Below are positions 20,025 to 30,925 of a stretch of DNA of 64,000 nt, piece after piece; the first letter of the stretch is position 1, and each line of letters begins with the position of its first letter. The position numbers were made by a program, and so were the translations under genes. Under the pieces are notes generated by a model. That model ran no database searches, was not told the DNA's origin, and saw nothing but the letters and a program-made list of their open reading frames with translations. Source of the stretch: Kosakonia sacchari (GTDB taxonomy: Bacteria > Pseudomonadota > Gammaproteobacteria > Enterobacterales > Enterobacteriaceae); the NCBI GenBank assembly GCA_900109485.1, contig FOAY01000011.1:1-64000 (forward strand), written 5' to 3'.

Positions 20025-20924
20025 TCAGCCATGCGAGCTAAGAAGCTTCTTAATACTATCGCGGAACTTCTGACCTTCTTTCAGGTTGCGTAAGCCATAC
20101 TGCACAAATGCCTGCATATAGCCCATTTTCTTACCGCAGTCATAGCTCTCGCCAGTCATCAGCATTGCATCGACAGATTGTTTTTCCGCCAGTTTGGCAA
20201 TCGCATCGGTCAACTGGATACGGCCCCAGGCGCCCGGCTCGGTTTTCTCCAGCTCAGGCCAGATATCCGCAGAAAGCACATAGCGCCCCACGGCCATCAG
20301 GTCAGAATCCAGCGTTTGCGGCTGATCCGGTTTTTCGATGAACTGAACGATACGGCTAATCTTGCCTTCAGTATCCAGCGGCTCTTTGGTCTGAATCACG
20401 GAGTATTCCGAGAGATCGCCTTTCATGCGTTTTGCCAGTACCTGGCTGCGGCCAGTTTCCGTGAAACGCGCCACCATGGCGGCAAGGTTGTAGCGCAGCG
20501 GATCCGCCGTGGCGTTGTCCAGCACGATATCCGGCAGCACCACGACAAACGGGTTGTCGCCAATAATCGGGTGGGCACAAAGGATAGAGTGGCCCAGGCC
20601 CAGCGGCTGCGCCTGACGCACGTTCATGATCGTTACGCCCGGCGGACAAATAGACTGTACTTCCGCCAGCAACTGGCGCTTAACACGCTGCTCCAGCAGC
20701 GCTTCCAGCTCATATGAGGTGTCGAAGTGGTTCTCCACTGCGTTTTTAGACGAGTGAGTAACCAGAACGATTTCTTTGATCCCTGCAGCAACAACTTCAT
20801 CGACGATATACTGAATCATCGGCTTGTCGACAATCGGCAGCATCTCTTTTGGAATGGCTTTCGTGGCAGGAAGCATATGCATTCCCAACCCTGCTACCGG
20901 AATAACTGCTTTCAAATTAACCAT
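20025..20924 (-). CDS. galF: GalF, UTP-glucose-1-phosphate uridylyltransferase-like protein
   Basis: A 299-residue member of the UDP-glucose pyrophosphorylase family (297 in E. coli). GalF proteins have little activity of their own and are thought to modulate GalU and the UDP-glucose pool. The start [20 protein letters not shown] shows the altered signature AGLGMHMLP in place of the AGLGTRMLP of GalU, the usual GalF hallmark. The gene marks the border between the colanic acid operon and the O-antigen cluster. A 186-base gap after wcaM gives room for its own promoter; TATACT close upstream could be its -10. Confidence 0.97.
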   Translation of the reverse strand: MVNLKAVIPVAGLGMHMLPATKAIPKEMLPIVDKPMIQYIVDEVVAAGIKEIVLVTHSSKNAVENHFDTSYELEALLEQRVKRQLLAEVQSICPPGVTIMNVRQAQPLGLGHSILCAHPIIGDNPFVVVLPDIVLDNATADPLRYNLAAMVARFTETGRSQVLAKRMKGDLSEYSVIQTKEPLDTEGKISRIVQFIEKPDQPQTLDSDLMAVGRYVLSADIWPELEKTEPGAWGRIQLTDAIAKLAEKQSVDAMLMTGESYDCGKKMGYMQAFVQYGLRNLKEGQKFRDSIKKLLSSHG

Positions 20925-21091
20925 TATTTCTATCCACCTATAATAATTGGACGAAGTATAAACCTTTAACCTGGTTTCGCCAGCAAGTTAGCGATGATGA
21001 TCGGTAAAAAGTCTTATGTTGTGTTATGACTGTCCAGTTCAGGCCAACGATGTAATCCTAACCCCCCGGTTAAATCACCAGGATTTATCGC

Positions 21092-21112
21092 AAAAGCCCG
21101 TAATAACGGCTT
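21092..21112 (-). terminator. Possible terminator after wcaM
   Basis: On the minus strand AAGCCGT, TATT, ACGGGCTT forms a short imperfect stem followed by TT, beginning within the wcaM stop codon. It is weak, but it is in the right place to end the colanic acid operon before galF. Confidence 0.45.
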
Positions 21113-22526
21113 ATAACCGCTTCGCCGGTAGCCGGAAGTTCAAATTATCAACATTCACTACATGCTGATCGACCCTGTCGATATCCACCGAGCTTTGCCC
21201 GTTTTCGTTAACTGCGTGAATATTCGCCAGCGACAACAGCGTGTCATTTTTGGCCATAAAACGTCCGCGCACATCTTTGCGCAAGTCAAAATTGAGTTTC
21301 AGCGCCGGACCATTGGCTGCATCTTGCATTACATTGATATTTCGCAAGAAAAGATGTTGTGGCTTGTTATGCAACTCGAGCGTCGCGTGCTTCATTTTTA
21401 GATTCGTAATCGCCACAAACGACGTTGCATTACCGGACGATATCTGGATACCGCGCAGCTTATATTTACTGCCGCTGTTATCCTGCTGAATATCGTTGAG
21501 TTTAAAGTTCTGCGGAATGGATAAATAATTCCCCTTGATCACGCCATAACCAATCAACATTCCGGCACTATTGACCATACTAACATTATCAATAACAAAA
21601 TTATCGCAGCCGTAAATAGCGACCGTGGCATTATCCAGGCCCGCCTTTTTGCTGAAATCGGGGGTGATATTCTCCGCTTTAACGTTGCGGATAATGAAAT
21701 GTTTGCCGTTCTCGACATGGACCAGTTGGCGGCAATTACTGCCGGTAATATTAGCCACGACGAAATTTTTCACTGCCTGATCTTCCGGGTAGTTATTGTC
21801 GTAGGTACTGCCCGCCAGCCCGATACCGATGCCCCAGTTAATCTTGCCGTTGGTGCAATCGATATTTTTAATGACATGGTCGGAAATCAGGATATTGCGA
21901 TCGTTAATTGCCACGTTCCATTCGATGGCATCGCCCTGCAGGTCGCTGAAACGGCTATTCGTGATACGCGCGCCGTCCAGTTGATTATGGTAACCCTGGC
22001 GCAGGATGCCGTAGTTAGCCTTGCTGACAGTGATGTTATCTATCAGTAAGTTACGCAGCATGTTGTTATCTTTGCCGCCAATATAAATCTGCATGATCGG
22101 GCCATAGCCGCTCATGCTAACGCCCTGGATAACGCAGTTGGAACCACGCACATCCAGCGTAATGTTATACAAGCTTCCGCCTTTCTCGCCGATAACGCGG
22201 CTACCATCCTGCAACACAAATCGTCCGCGCCCACTGCCCTTCAGCGCGCCACGGATCAGCAGCGTTTTACCCGGCGGGATAAAGATCCCGGTATTGATAT
22301 TTTCACATACCAGGCCAGCGGGGATTTCTACCGTTTGCCCCTCGTTAAAGGCTTTATTTAACGCAGCGGGCCAGTCGCTGTGATCATAATCGCTGATGCT
22401 GACGGAATCATTGCGTTCCAGCGCACGTGCGGCTGGCGAATGCAGTAACGGAAGCGCCGCCAGCGCAGAGCCGGCAGCGAGAAAAGTGCGGCGTGAGAGC
22501 GGTGTTGATGCTTTTTTTGCGGTCAT
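21111..22526 (-). CDS. wcaM: Colanic acid protein WcaM, Tat-exported beta-helix protein
   Basis: Last gene of the colanic acid operon; 471 residues against 464 in E. coli. The N-terminus has a twin-arginine signal, [18 protein letters not shown] (from residue 11), so the protein is exported folded to the periplasm. The body has repeated short segments such as [11 protein letters not shown] and [12 protein letters not shown] typical of a right-handed parallel beta-helix, as in pectate lyases. The exact function is not settled; a role in processing or organising colanic acid is plausible. ATG 22526 is chosen (GAGG just upstream) over an in-frame start five codons earlier that overlaps wcaL. Confidence 0.95.
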   Translation of the reverse strand: MTAKKASTPLSRRTFLAAGSALAALPLLHSPAARALERNDSVSISDYDHSDWPAALNKAFNEGQTVEIPAGLVCENINTGIFIPPGKTLLIRGALKGSGRGRFVLQDGSRVIGEKGGSLYNITLDVRGSNCVIQGVSMSGYGPIMQIYIGGKDNNMLRNLLIDNITVSKANYGILRQGYHNQLDGARITNSRFSDLQGDAIEWNVAINDRNILISDHVIKNIDCTNGKINWGIGIGLAGSTYDNNYPEDQAVKNFVVANITGSNCRQLVHVENGKHFIIRNVKAENITPDFSKKAGLDNATVAIYGCDNFVIDNVSMVNSAGMLIGYGVIKGNYLSIPQNFKLNDIQQDNSGSKYKLRGIQISSGNATSFVAITNLKMKHATLELHNKPQHLFLRNINVMQDAANGPALKLNFDLRKDVRGRFMAKNDTLLSLANIHAVNENGQSSVDIDRVDQHVVNVDNLNFRLPAKRL

Positions 22527-22537
22527 AAAACCTCGAT

Positions 22538-23758
22538 TCAAAGCGCCTGCAACAGGCTGGCAAGCTGCTGATTGATGATCTTTTGATTAAAGTCGGCTTC
22601 GACTTTTTCCCGCGCACGCGTCACCACCGGCGCTAAATCCTGGCCCTGCATCGAGCCAAACGCGGCAAGCCGCTGCGCCAGCGCCTGAGCATCGTTTTCC
22701 GGCACCAGCCAGCCGGATTTACCGGCTTCAATCAGCTCCGGAATGCCGCTGTGCACCGTCGAAACCACCGGAATGCCCACCGCCATCGCTTCCATCAGGG
22801 CAACGGGTATCCCTTCCATATCGCCATCCGCGCCCGTCACCGAAGGCAGCAGGAAAACATCCGCTTCATCGAGCATGGCCTTGACTTCATGACTCGGTTT
22901 GAAGCCCGGCATCTCAATCACATCTTCCAACTGGAACTGTTCGATCAAGGTGCGCAAACGGCGTTCCCACGGACCGATTCCCAGAATGCGATATTTGAAA
23001 TCGACGCCGCGTTCCTTCAGCAGGCGGCAGGCTTCAATCGCCACATGCAGCCCTTTTTTCTCAGTAAGACGCGCCACCGAGATAATTTGCAGCGGAGTGC
23101 CCGGCGCTCTAACCGGGCGCAGGCGAAAGCGCGCCATATCGACGCCCATACGCGAAACTGCGATTTTTTTCTCCGGGCAGCCCATATTTTTCAGTCTGCC
23201 CGCCCACAGCTCGCTGATCGGCAACATCAAATCCCCGCGCTGGAACAGTTGCTGATACTCCGGCGTGTAGTGGTTCAGCACATCGCGATGGGAAATATCG
23301 ATACCATGGAAAACCGTGGCGATTTTGCCCTTCAGCACGCCAAGTTCACGCAGTTTTGCCGCCGTAACGCCTGCCGGGCCAAAGTGAGCAATAAAAATAT
23401 CCGCATTGAAGGTACGCGGGGCGAGAGCACAAATCGCTGGCAGGATCAGGTTGCGCGCTTCGTTGCCATAGCGGCTGACATTCAGCGCTTTCCAGGTTGC
23501 GGATTTCCACATCCCGCGCGCCATTGCCTGCGCACGGTAGCCCAGCTTCGCCATGCGTCCTTCCGGTTCCGACAGCAGCCAGCGGGTCTTCTCCGCCAGC
23601 CGGTATTCGGTGTAGGCCGCGTGGGTATTGTTCATATCGCCCTTTTGCAGGGCGATGATTTCCACCTCAAACCCCATATTGATAAACGCCACAATCTGGT
23701 TGAGGACAAAGGTTTCGGAAGATAATGGAAACTTCAGCAAAAAGAAGCTGACTTTCAT
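22538..23758 (-). CDS. wcaL: Colanic acid glycosyltransferase WcaL
   Basis: A 406-residue GT4 transferase, the same length as in E. coli, thought to add galactose to the colanic acid side chain. [18 protein letters not shown] is the family start; EX7E is EGIPVALME within [35 protein letters not shown] closes the donor site. The ATG overlaps the wcaK stop by four bases with GGGGG upstream, so the two are coupled. Confidence 0.96.
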   Translation of the reverse strand: MKVSFFLLKFPLSSETFVLNQIVAFINMGFEVEIIALQKGDMNNTHAAYTEYRLAEKTRWLLSEPEGRMAKLGYRAQAMARGMWKSATWKALNVSRYGNEARNLILPAICALAPRTFNADIFIAHFGPAGVTAAKLRELGVLKGKIATVFHGIDISHRDVLNHYTPEYQQLFQRGDLMLPISELWAGRLKNMGCPEKKIAVSRMGVDMARFRLRPVRAPGTPLQIISVARLTEKKGLHVAIEACRLLKERGVDFKYRILGIGPWERRLRTLIEQFQLEDVIEMPGFKPSHEVKAMLDEADVFLLPSVTGADGDMEGIPVALMEAMAVGIPVVSTVHSGIPELIEAGKSGWLVPENDAQALAQRLAAFGSMQGQDLAPVVTRAREKVEADFNQKIINQQLASLLQAL

Positions 23759-25035
23759 TTCACCCCCTGTACGCGATCAAGCACCGATTTCACCATCTTC
23801 ATGCCCTGCTCGCGTTCAGCAGCAACCGCTGTTGCCAGACGCTGGTTAATGGCAGGCAACTGCCCCAGCGAATCGGCGACCATCGCCACCAGCGAACCGT
23901 CCAGCAAGTGACGAATATCAACCGCCATTTCCGGCATGCCCAATTGCTGCATGATACCCGCCGACTTGTGTTCGTAGTTGATGGCAATCGCCGGGGTACC
24001 AAAGTTCATTGAGATGATCGCCGAGTGCAGACGCGTACCGACGGTCAAATCGCAGGCAGCCAGCATTTTCCCCATCTCCAGATCGTTGAGTTCATCCATC
24101 ACCACATGGTATTGCGACGGATCGTTAACGTACTGGCGCAGGTTGAGCGCCACCATACGGTCATCTTTGTTGTAGCTGTCGATACCGGTACAGGTGGAAA
24201 GCGCAATCACCTGGTAGCCCGCATCGATAATGCGGTTGACCACCCCGGCAAACGCCTGTTCGTAGGCCTGCTGTGTGGTATTCAGTCGCTTGTCAAATGG
24301 CGCCAGTTCACGCAGGGTGATTGCGACGGTTTTCTGTTTTGCTGCCAGATCCAGCCAGTGCTGCACCGCATAGCTGGCAACAAAATCGTGCTGATGGTGA
24401 TCCACCAGCCAGGCGGTATCCACGCCCTGTTCCACTTTCTCGGTGGTGATGTCGCTCTGCTTCATCAGATTGAGGCTGACGGTTTCTCGCAGGATCAGCG
24501 CATCACAGTGGCCGAAAACATAATTCGCCAGCTGGTTAAAGGCTTCATTCTGGAATGGACCGACGCTGTGACCAATCATATAAAGCGGCTTTTTCGCCAT
24601 GAAGGTGCAGAGCGCGTGTTCAAATTGCGGCACGCCATAGAGATCGACAAAGAACGAACCGCCGACCTGAATAATCGCGTCGTAATCGTTAAGCCTGCGG
24701 ACAAAATCGGTAAAGCCCTGAGCGATGGCAATATTGCGCAGCTTGCCGGTGTCCGTCACGCGTGAAAGCAGCACCTGGTGCTGATAGCGACGGCGCAACA
24801 CTTTCTTCACCCGCCCCATCAGACCGGCGGCGTTATTGTGCTCTTTCATCTGGCTGTAGAGCGGATCGCCCATCACCGGACGGTTTAATAACCACGATGA
24901 ACTCACCGGATAGCGGCTCATCACGTCAACATCTGCGTCAGGATTAATCAAGGCAATCGCATCCAGCAATCCGCGTAAAATTGCGCTGTCACCGCGGTTT
25001 CCGCAGGTGTGATTGCCAAGGATCAATAATTTCAT
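23755..25035 (-). CDS. wcaK: Colanic acid pyruvyl transferase WcaK
   Basis: A 426-residue protein of the polysaccharide pyruvyl transferase family (CsaB/ExoV), matching E. coli WcaK in length. It is thought to add the pyruvate ketal to the terminal galactose of the colanic acid unit, from phosphoenolpyruvate. Recognisable segments are LGNHTCGNRGDSAILRG near the start and DLTVGTRLHSAIISMNFGTP in the C-terminal half, the conserved GTRLHS motif of the family. It has a GAGG ribosome site and starts 31 bases after wzxC. Confidence 0.96.
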   Translation of the reverse strand: MKLLILGNHTCGNRGDSAILRGLLDAIALINPDADVDVMSRYPVSSSWLLNRPVMGDPLYSQMKEHNNAAGLMGRVKKVLRRRYQHQVLLSRVTDTGKLRNIAIAQGFTDFVRRLNDYDAIIQVGGSFFVDLYGVPQFEHALCTFMAKKPLYMIGHSVGPFQNEAFNQLANYVFGHCDALILRETVSLNLMKQSDITTEKVEQGVDTAWLVDHHQHDFVASYAVQHWLDLAAKQKTVAITLRELAPFDKRLNTTQQAYEQAFAGVVNRIIDAGYQVIALSTCTGIDSYNKDDRMVALNLRQYVNDPSQYHVVMDELNDLEMGKMLAACDLTVGTRLHSAIISMNFGTPAIAINYEHKSAGIMQQLGMPEMAVDIRHLLDGSLVAMVADSLGQLPAINQRLATAVAAEREQGMKMVKSVLDRVQGVK

Positions 25036-25066
25036 AGCGACCTCATAAGGGGTTCAAAAACGTTTC

Positions 25067-26545
25067 TTATCCTGCGCGAAGCAGCGTTTTAAGTTTCTCG
25101 TTGCGGCAAAACTGGCGCTTCATCTCCACCACCAGCGCGTTGCGCGAGACAATCAGCATCACCGCGAAAGCGAGCACGCCCGCCGCGACCTGTACCGCCA
25201 GCATGGCGGCCAGCGGCATATGCCCGTTCAGCGCCAGCCCGAGGCCATAGCTCACGACCAGCGTCGGCAGCGATAAGTAGAACGGCAGCCACAGGCTGAG
25301 GATGTACTGGCGATAGCTGGAACCGAGCACCGGTTTGATCATCACGAAGTAGCTCAATACGGTGTTGATGATTTGTACCAGCAGGAAACCCAGCGTGACG
25401 CCCAGCGCACCGGCCAGATGACCGCCGATGATAATGGCGGGAATAAAGAGAAACGTTTTGAAGACATTGAATTTAAAACTGATATCCACCCGCGCTTTCG
25501 CCATCAGCAGCGAACCGATAGGGTTACCGACCGCGCGCAGCAGGCCAACAATACAGAGCAATTGCAGGATCGGGATAATGCTGTTCCACTTGTCGCCAAA
25601 GACCAGCGGCACAAAATTGTTCGACACCACCATCAGCCCCAGCAGGATGGGAAAGTTGATGATCCCCACCACCGACAGCAGCTTGTAGAAGTTAACGCGC
25701 AGCTTCTCCGTGTCGTCCTGAATTTTGGCGAACGCCGGGAACAGCACGCGGGTGATAATCGGGTTGAGTTTCATCGGCGGCACCACCGCCACGTTGTACG
25801 CCAGGTTGTATCCCCCGGCGACGCTGGCGCCGAGGATACGCGCCAGCACTAACGTGGAGAGGTTGGTGTTGACATAGTTAATGATGCTGTCAGCCGTCAG
25901 CCATGCGCCAAAGCGCAAATTTGAACTGACCGACGCAAGGGAGAAATGCAAGCCAGGGCGATAGATCTTGCGGCCAAAATAGCCGAACAGCAGCGTACGA
26001 ACGGCGCTGTTGACCAGATAACCGAGGATGGCGGTCATCGCCAGCGGCCAGTAAAAAGCGCTGATCACCGTGAAGCTGAAACCCGCCATTACCGACACGG
26101 TTTCAATCGCGCCAATCTTGTTGAACTCCAGTTCTTTCTGCATCAGCGCGCGGAATTGCTGACCGTGAGGGATCACCACAAAAGCGAACGACAGGGTTTT
26201 GATCAGCGGTGCCAGATCCGGGTTGTGCAAGACGCTGGCAATAACGTTGCTCAGCGAGAAAACCAGCAGACAAACCACAATCCCCAGCCCAACGTTCAAC
26301 CAGTACAGGGTGGTGAGTTCCAGATGGCTTATCTCTTTGCGCTGAATAATGGAGTTAGCAATACCAAAATCCGACAGCGTATCCGCCAGCGCGATAATCA
26401 CCAGCGAGACGGTCAGCAAACCGAACTGGTGGTTATCGATAATGCGCGCCAGCACCGTCATCTGCACCAGCCCCAGGCCGATGATGGTTAAAGTGGCCAT
26501 CGCTGACCACTTCGCACCGCTGATGGTTTTTTCTCTCAGGCTCAT
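25067..26545 (-). CDS. wzxC: Colanic acid flippase WzxC
   Basis: A 492-residue membrane protein with about twelve to fourteen hydrophobic segments, the same length as E. coli WzxC, of the polysaccharide transporter (PST) branch of the MOP superfamily. It moves the undecaprenyl-linked colanic acid unit to the periplasmic face. MSLREKTISGAKWSAMATL is the family start and AAGGAAAGG precedes the ATG. This is a canonical Wzx, unlike the MurJ-like protein of the O-antigen cluster. Confidence 0.97.
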   Translation of the reverse strand: MSLREKTISGAKWSAMATLTIIGLGLVQMTVLARIIDNHQFGLLTVSLVIIALADTLSDFGIANSIIQRKEISHLELTTLYWLNVGLGIVVCLLVFSLSNVIASVLHNPDLAPLIKTLSFAFVVIPHGQQFRALMQKELEFNKIGAIETVSVMAGFSFTVISAFYWPLAMTAILGYLVNSAVRTLLFGYFGRKIYRPGLHFSLASVSSNLRFGAWLTADSIINYVNTNLSTLVLARILGASVAGGYNLAYNVAVVPPMKLNPIITRVLFPAFAKIQDDTEKLRVNFYKLLSVVGIINFPILLGLMVVSNNFVPLVFGDKWNSIIPILQLLCIVGLLRAVGNPIGSLLMAKARVDISFKFNVFKTFLFIPAIIIGGHLAGALGVTLGFLLVQIINTVLSYFVMIKPVLGSSYRQYILSLWLPFYLSLPTLVVSYGLGLALNGHMPLAAMLAVQVAAGVLAFAVMLIVSRNALVVEMKRQFCRNEKLKTLLRAG

Positions 26546-26555
26546 GACCTTTCCT

Positions 26556-27950
26556 TTAATACGCCGCTTTATTAATAAAGCCTTTAAAGATGGTCAGAAA
26601 AACGATTTTGATATCGAACCACAGACTCCACTCGCGGATGTACTCCAGATCGAACTCAACGCGTTTTTCCATTTTTTCCAGCGTGTCGGTTTCGCCGCGC
26701 CAGCCGTTAATCTGCGCCCAGCCGGTAATGCCCGGTTTCACTTTATGACGCAGCATGTAACCCTCAATCAGCGAACGGTACTGCTCGTTGTGCGCCACCG
26801 CATGCGGGCGCGGGCCAACGATAGACATGCCGCCGAGCAGCACATTAATGAACTGCGGCAGTTCGTCGAGCGAGGTACGGCGCAGGAAACTCCCCACTTT
26901 GGTTACGCGCGGATCGTTCTGCGTTGCCTGAGTCACCACTTTGTCGTTTTCCATCACCCTCATGGAACGGAATTTCCAGACTTTGATTGGCTTACCGTCC
27001 ATGCCATAACGGGTCTGACGGAAGATAATCGGGCCGGGAGAGCTGAGTTTGACCGCCACCGAAATCGCCAGCAGTACCGGAGAGATCAGCAGCAGAATCA
27101 GCGACGAGAGCACAATGTCTTCAAGGCGTTTCAGAATGCGGTTCACGCCGGAAAGCGGTGTTTCGTACAGCGGAACTACCGGCACGCCATTCATCTCTTC
27201 AATCCGCGAATGCAGGATATTGAAGGTGAAGACATCCGGGATCAGGATCACTGAACAGGTGGTGTCCGCCAACTGGCGCACCAGCTTTTTGATGCTGGCC
27301 GCATCATTCATCGACATCGCGATATAGACGTTGTGAATTTTCCCCGCTTTCGCATCGTCAACCAGCTGGTCGAGATTGCCGGCCCAGCCGGTGGTGATGC
27401 CGCCCGGTTGCGGATCGTGGTACACCCCCACCACATCGAATCCCAGCCAGGGTTCATTGCGAAAACCTTCCAGCAACGCCTGACCCATCGGCATATCCCC
27501 CGCCACCGCAACGCGGCGCGTGTTATAGCCCAGGTTCCGCAGCCAGCCTGCGCCAAAGCGGATCACCGCGCGGCTCAGCATCAGCCCCATACTGGTTAAC
27601 ACATACCAAGGGAGATAGATCATGAAGGTGTTATCGAAATCGTTGTTGAACGAGAGCAGGCCCGCGCTGAAAATCAGGCTGAGCGTCCAGTTCTGCAACA
27701 GTAGAGTCAGTTCAGTGGTGATTTTTACCCCTCGCCAGGAGCGATAAAAATCGGTCATCCCGCCAATCATCTGGAAGACAACAAGGGAGAGCAGAGCCAT
27801 CAGCAGATGCATGTAGAAAAAGGGCAACGCATTCAATTTACACACCAGCCACAGTCCACCGAACATAATGGTGATGTCAGAGAATCGCTGCACGATTGAG
27901 ATTAACGATGCATTCGTTTTGGCCCGGTCGCGCTTTTTTAGATGAGTCAT
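26556..27950 (-). CDS. wcaJ: Undecaprenyl-phosphate glucose-1-phosphate transferase WcaJ
   Basis: Starts colanic acid by moving glucose 1-phosphate from UDP-glucose to undecaprenyl phosphate. The 464 residues equal E. coli WcaJ. Several N-terminal hydrophobic segments are followed by a Rossmann-like part (VAVAGDMPMGQ) and the C-terminal catalytic domain with KVWKFRSMRV, DELPQFINVL, SIVGPRPHAV and the end FKGFINKAAY. MTHLKKRDRAKTNASL fits the family start, so ATG 27950 is used rather than a start eleven codons upstream. It and WbaP compete for the same lipid carrier. Confidence 0.97.
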   Translation of the reverse strand: MTHLKKRDRAKTNASLISIVQRFSDITIMFGGLWLVCKLNALPFFYMHLLMALLSLVVFQMIGGMTDFYRSWRGVKITTELTLLLQNWTLSLIFSAGLLSFNNDFDNTFMIYLPWYVLTSMGLMLSRAVIRFGAGWLRNLGYNTRRVAVAGDMPMGQALLEGFRNEPWLGFDVVGVYHDPQPGGITTGWAGNLDQLVDDAKAGKIHNVYIAMSMNDAASIKKLVRQLADTTCSVILIPDVFTFNILHSRIEEMNGVPVVPLYETPLSGVNRILKRLEDIVLSSLILLLISPVLLAISVAVKLSSPGPIIFRQTRYGMDGKPIKVWKFRSMRVMENDKVVTQATQNDPRVTKVGSFLRRTSLDELPQFINVLLGGMSIVGPRPHAVAHNEQYRSLIEGYMLRHKVKPGITGWAQINGWRGETDTLEKMEKRVEFDLEYIREWSLWFDIKIVFLTIFKGFINKAAY

Positions 27951-27973
27951 CGTTTTACCTGCCTGTATGTTGA

Positions 27974-27996
27974 CTCTCCCCACGTCCGGGGGAGAG
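27974..27996. repeat. Palindrome between manB and wcaJ
   Basis: CTCTCCCC and GGGGAGAG pair around a 7-base loop in the 58-base gap before wcaJ. There is no T tract, so it is more likely a dispersed palindromic repeat or an mRNA-stability hairpin than a full terminator. It resembles the hairpin at 39946-39975. Confidence 0.6.
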
Positions 27997-28008
27997 CAAC
28001 GCCGAGAT

Positions 28009-29379
28009 TTACTGATTCAACAGCGCCAGAATTTCCTGCGTTCGTGCCTCCATCAGTGACACATCGCGACGCGACTCAACGTTCAGTCGCACTACCGGCT
28101 CGGTATTGGATGAACGGAGGTTAAAGCGCCACTCAGGGAAGGCGATGCTGATGCCGTCGGTGCGATCGATCTCCAGCGCGCCGGGCGTAAAGTGCTGCTC
28201 AACGCGCTGGATAGCCGTAACCGGATCGGCAAGCTTGCTGTTGATTTCACCGCTCGCCGGGAACGCTACCATTCGATCGCTGACCAGCTCGGCGAGGGTT
28301 TTACCTTTCAGGCACAGCAGCTCAGTGACCAGCAGCCACGGAATCATGCCGCTGTCGCAGTAGGCGAAGTCGCGGAAGTAGTGGTGCGCGCTCATCTCGC
28401 CGCCATAGATGGCATCTTCAGTACGCATACGTTCTTTAATAAATGCGTGCCCGGTTTTTGACATTACCGGCGTGCCACCCGCGCGCGTCACCACATCCAC
28501 CGTATTCCAGGAGAGACGGGGGTCGTGGATGATTTTGGCGCCGGGGTGTTTTTCGAGGAACGCTTCTGCCAGCAAACCAACGATGTAGTAGCCTTCAATA
28601 AAGCGCCCTTCGCCATCGAACAGGAAGCAGCGGTCGAAATCGCCGTCAAAGGCGATCCCCATGTCGGCGTGATGTTCCAGCACCGCATTGCGGGTATCCG
28701 CGCGACACTCCGGCAGCAGCGGGTTAGGAATACCGTGTGGGAAAGTGCCATCCGGTTCGTTATGCACTTTGATAAAGGTTACCGGCACGTTCAGCGCTTT
28801 GAAGCGGGCTTCAATGGCATCCACTACCGGGCCTGCCGCGCCGTTACCGGAGTTGATCACCAGTTTCAACGGCTTAAGGTTAGTCGGATTGATATAGCTC
28901 ATAAGATGATCGACATACGCATCGCGCAGGTTGATCTGCTTGTAGCTGCCGCGTTTTTCCGCATCCACCGGCGGAAAGTCGTTGGCTTCCGCCAGACGCT
29001 GCACATCGCGCAGCCCGGTATCGCCGCTGATCGGGCGCGCGCCTTTGCGCACCAGTTTCATGCCGTTATAGTCCATCGGGTTGTGGCTGGCGGTCACTTC
29101 GATGCCGCCATCCACGCCGAGATGGAACGTGGCAAAATAGATCTCTTCGGTACCGGAAAGACCGATATCCAGCACGTTGACGCCTGCATCCTGCAGCCCC
29201 TTCGCCAGCGCCAGTTTCAGCGCTTCGCTGGTCTGACGCACGTCGCCGCCCAGCACAATCGTTTGTGGCTTCAGGTATTCACCGTAGGCGCGGCCGATAC
29301 GCCATGCGATATCTTCATTCAGTTCTTCGCCCAGCTTTCCACGGATATCGTAAGCTTTAAAACAGGTTAATTTTTCCAT
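28009..29379 (-). CDS. manB: Phosphomannomutase ManB (CpsG), colanic acid copy
   Basis: Mannose 6-phosphate to mannose 1-phosphate, feeding GDP-mannose and then GDP-fucose for colanic acid. The 456 residues equal E. coli CpsG. Phosphoserine S98 is in TASHNP and the metal loop DGDFD is at 245-249. Two ATG codons stand side by side; the inner one at 29379 is five bases after AGAGG and gives the family start, so it is preferred. It is separated from manC by 109 bases holding a REP-like palindrome. Confidence 0.97.
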   Translation of the reverse strand: MEKLTCFKAYDIRGKLGEELNEDIAWRIGRAYGEYLKPQTIVLGGDVRQTSEALKLALAKGLQDAGVNVLDIGLSGTEEIYFATFHLGVDGGIEVTASHNPMDYNGMKLVRKGARPISGDTGLRDVQRLAEANDFPPVDAEKRGSYKQINLRDAYVDHLMSYINPTNLKPLKLVINSGNGAAGPVVDAIEARFKALNVPVTFIKVHNEPDGTFPHGIPNPLLPECRADTRNAVLEHHADMGIAFDGDFDRCFLFDGEGRFIEGYYIVGLLAEAFLEKHPGAKIIHDPRLSWNTVDVVTRAGGTPVMSKTGHAFIKERMRTEDAIYGGEMSAHHYFRDFAYCDSGMIPWLLVTELLCLKGKTLAELVSDRMVAFPASGEINSKLADPVTAIQRVEQHFTPGALEIDRTDGISIAFPEWRFNLRSSNTEPVVRLNVESRRDVSLMEARTQEILALLNQ

Positions 29380-29454
29380 CATTACCTCTTCTTAAGGCAA
29401 CAGTCAGCCTTGACCGTAAAAAGGCCATTTGTTATTGATTCGTTTGTTTTTTCT

Positions 29455-29480
29455 GCCGGACGGGCAACACCGCGTCCGGC
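29455..29480. repeat. REP-like palindrome between manC and manB
   Basis: GCCGGACG and CGTCCGGC form an 8-base stem in the gap between the colanic acid manC and manB. The sequence resembles the core of enterobacterial REP elements, which usually lie between genes of an operon and protect upstream mRNA. Confidence 0.65.
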
Positions 29481-29488
29481 ACTGGCTT

Positions 29489-30925
29489 TTAAACTCGCCC
29501 GTAGCGATCCGCAAAGCGCACGATGTCATCTTCTTCCAGGTACGAACCCGAACGAACTTCAATCAGATCGAGCGGAATTTTCCCCGGATTTTCCAGACAG
29601 TGGTGCGCGCCAAGCGGGATATAGATCGATTCATTCTCGCCGAGTAATTTCACTTCATCATTGATGGTCACTTTCGCCGTTCCCGCCACCACTACCCAGT
29701 GCTCCGCACGGTGATGATGCATCTGTAGGGAGAGCCCCTCGCCCGGCTTCACGGTGATGCGTTTCACCTGATAGCGATCGCCAGTATCGATGGAGTCATA
29801 TTTGCCCCAGGGGCGGTAAACTTCACGATGGATATGGTGCTCGTGACGTCCGTCGGCTTTGATTTTCTCCACCACTTTTTTCACATCCTGCACCTGATTG
29901 CGAGCGGCAATCAGCACCGCATCTTTGGTCTGTACCACCACCAGATCTTTAACGCCGACGGTGGTGACCAGCCCGGACTCCGCATACACATAGCTGTTTT
30001 GGGTGTTATGGCTGATGACGTCGCCGTGATGGACGTTTCCCTCCGGCGTGTGCTGGCTGATTTCCCACAGCGAAGACCAGGAGCCAACATCGCTCCAGCC
30101 GGCATCCATCGGCACCACCACCGCATCGGCTGTGCGTTCCATTACCGCATAGTCAATTGACTCTTCCGGGCAGGCGAGGAACGCTTCTTCGTCAACGCGG
30201 ACAAAATCCATATCCGGATCGGCGGCCTGCATCGCCCGTTCGCAGGCGCGCAAAATGTCCGGACGATATTTATTCAGCTCTTCAAGGAAACGACCGGCGC
30301 GGAACAGGAACATACCGCTGTTCCAGTAATATTCACCGCTGGCAACGTAACCCTGCGCGGTTTCCAGGTTCGGTTTTTCAACGAACTGCGCCACCTCGAA
30401 GGCAACGGAATCGGCCTGACCAGCGCAGACGCCACCGCGGCGGATATAGCCATAGCCCGTTTCCGGCAGATCCGGCACGATGCCGAAGGTCACCAGTTTG
30501 CCGCTCTGCGCATAAGGAATAGCGTCGCGAACCGAGGTGCGAAACGCCTCTTCGTTCTGAATCACATGGTCGGCCGCCAGTACCAGCATCAGCGGATCGC
30601 TGTCCGGGTTATGGCGTTTTATCGCCAGCGCCGCCAGCGCTATCGCCGGGGCGGTATTACGGCCAGCCGGTTCGAGAATGATGTTCTCGGTCAGCTTGTT
30701 CAGTTGACGCAGCTGCTCGGCGACGATAAAGCGATGTTGTTCATTACAAATCACCACCGGGCTTTCACACTCGACGCCATTCAGGCGGCAGACGGTGGTC
30801 TGCAACATGGTGAGATCGCCCTTCAGGCAGAGAAACTGTTTAGGGTAAAGCACGCGGGACAACGGCCACAGACGGCTTCCGGAGCCTCCGGCCATCACTA
30901 CCGGATAGAGTTGTGTTTGACTCAT
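29489..30925 (-). CDS. manC: Mannose-1-phosphate guanylyltransferase ManC (CpsB), colanic acid copy
   Basis: Makes GDP-mannose from mannose 1-phosphate and GTP. The 478 residues equal E. coli Cps[20 protein letters not shown] starts the nucleotidyltransferase domain, FVEKP is present, and the C-terminal cupin half ends with a [18 protein letters not shown] segment. The ATG overlaps the wcaI stop by four bases (30922-30925). It is 13 residues longer and much closer to E. coli than the O-antigen copy at 18376-19773. Confidence 0.97.
   Translation of the reverse strand: MSQTQLYPVVMAGGSGSRLWPLSRVLYPKQFLCLKGDLTMLQTTVCRLNGVECESPVVICNEQHRFIVAEQLRQLNKLTENIILEPAGRNTAPAIALAALAIKRHNPDSDPLMLVLAADHVIQNEEAFRTSVRDAIPYAQSGKLVTFGIVPDLPETGYGYIRRGGVCAGQADSVAFEVAQFVEKPNLETAQGYVASGEYYWNSGMFLFRAGRFLEELNKYRPDILRACERAMQAADPDMDFVRVDEEAFLACPEESIDYAVMERTADAVVVPMDAGWSDVGSWSSLWEISQHTPEGNVHHGDVISHNTQNSYVYAESGLVTTVGVKDLVVVQTKDAVLIAARNQVQDVKKVVEKIKADGRHEHHIHREVYRPWGKYDSIDTGDRYQVKRITVKPGEGLSLQMHHHRAEHWVVVAGTAKVTINDEVKLLGENESIYIPLGAHHCLENPGKIPLDLIEVRSGSYLEEDDIVRFADRYGRV

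Noticed and set aside
22751-23725. 324-codon open frame on the plus strand opposite wcaL
   Set aside because: Antisense shadow with low-complexity, arginine- and histidine-rich product and no start signal; wcaL on the other strand is certain.
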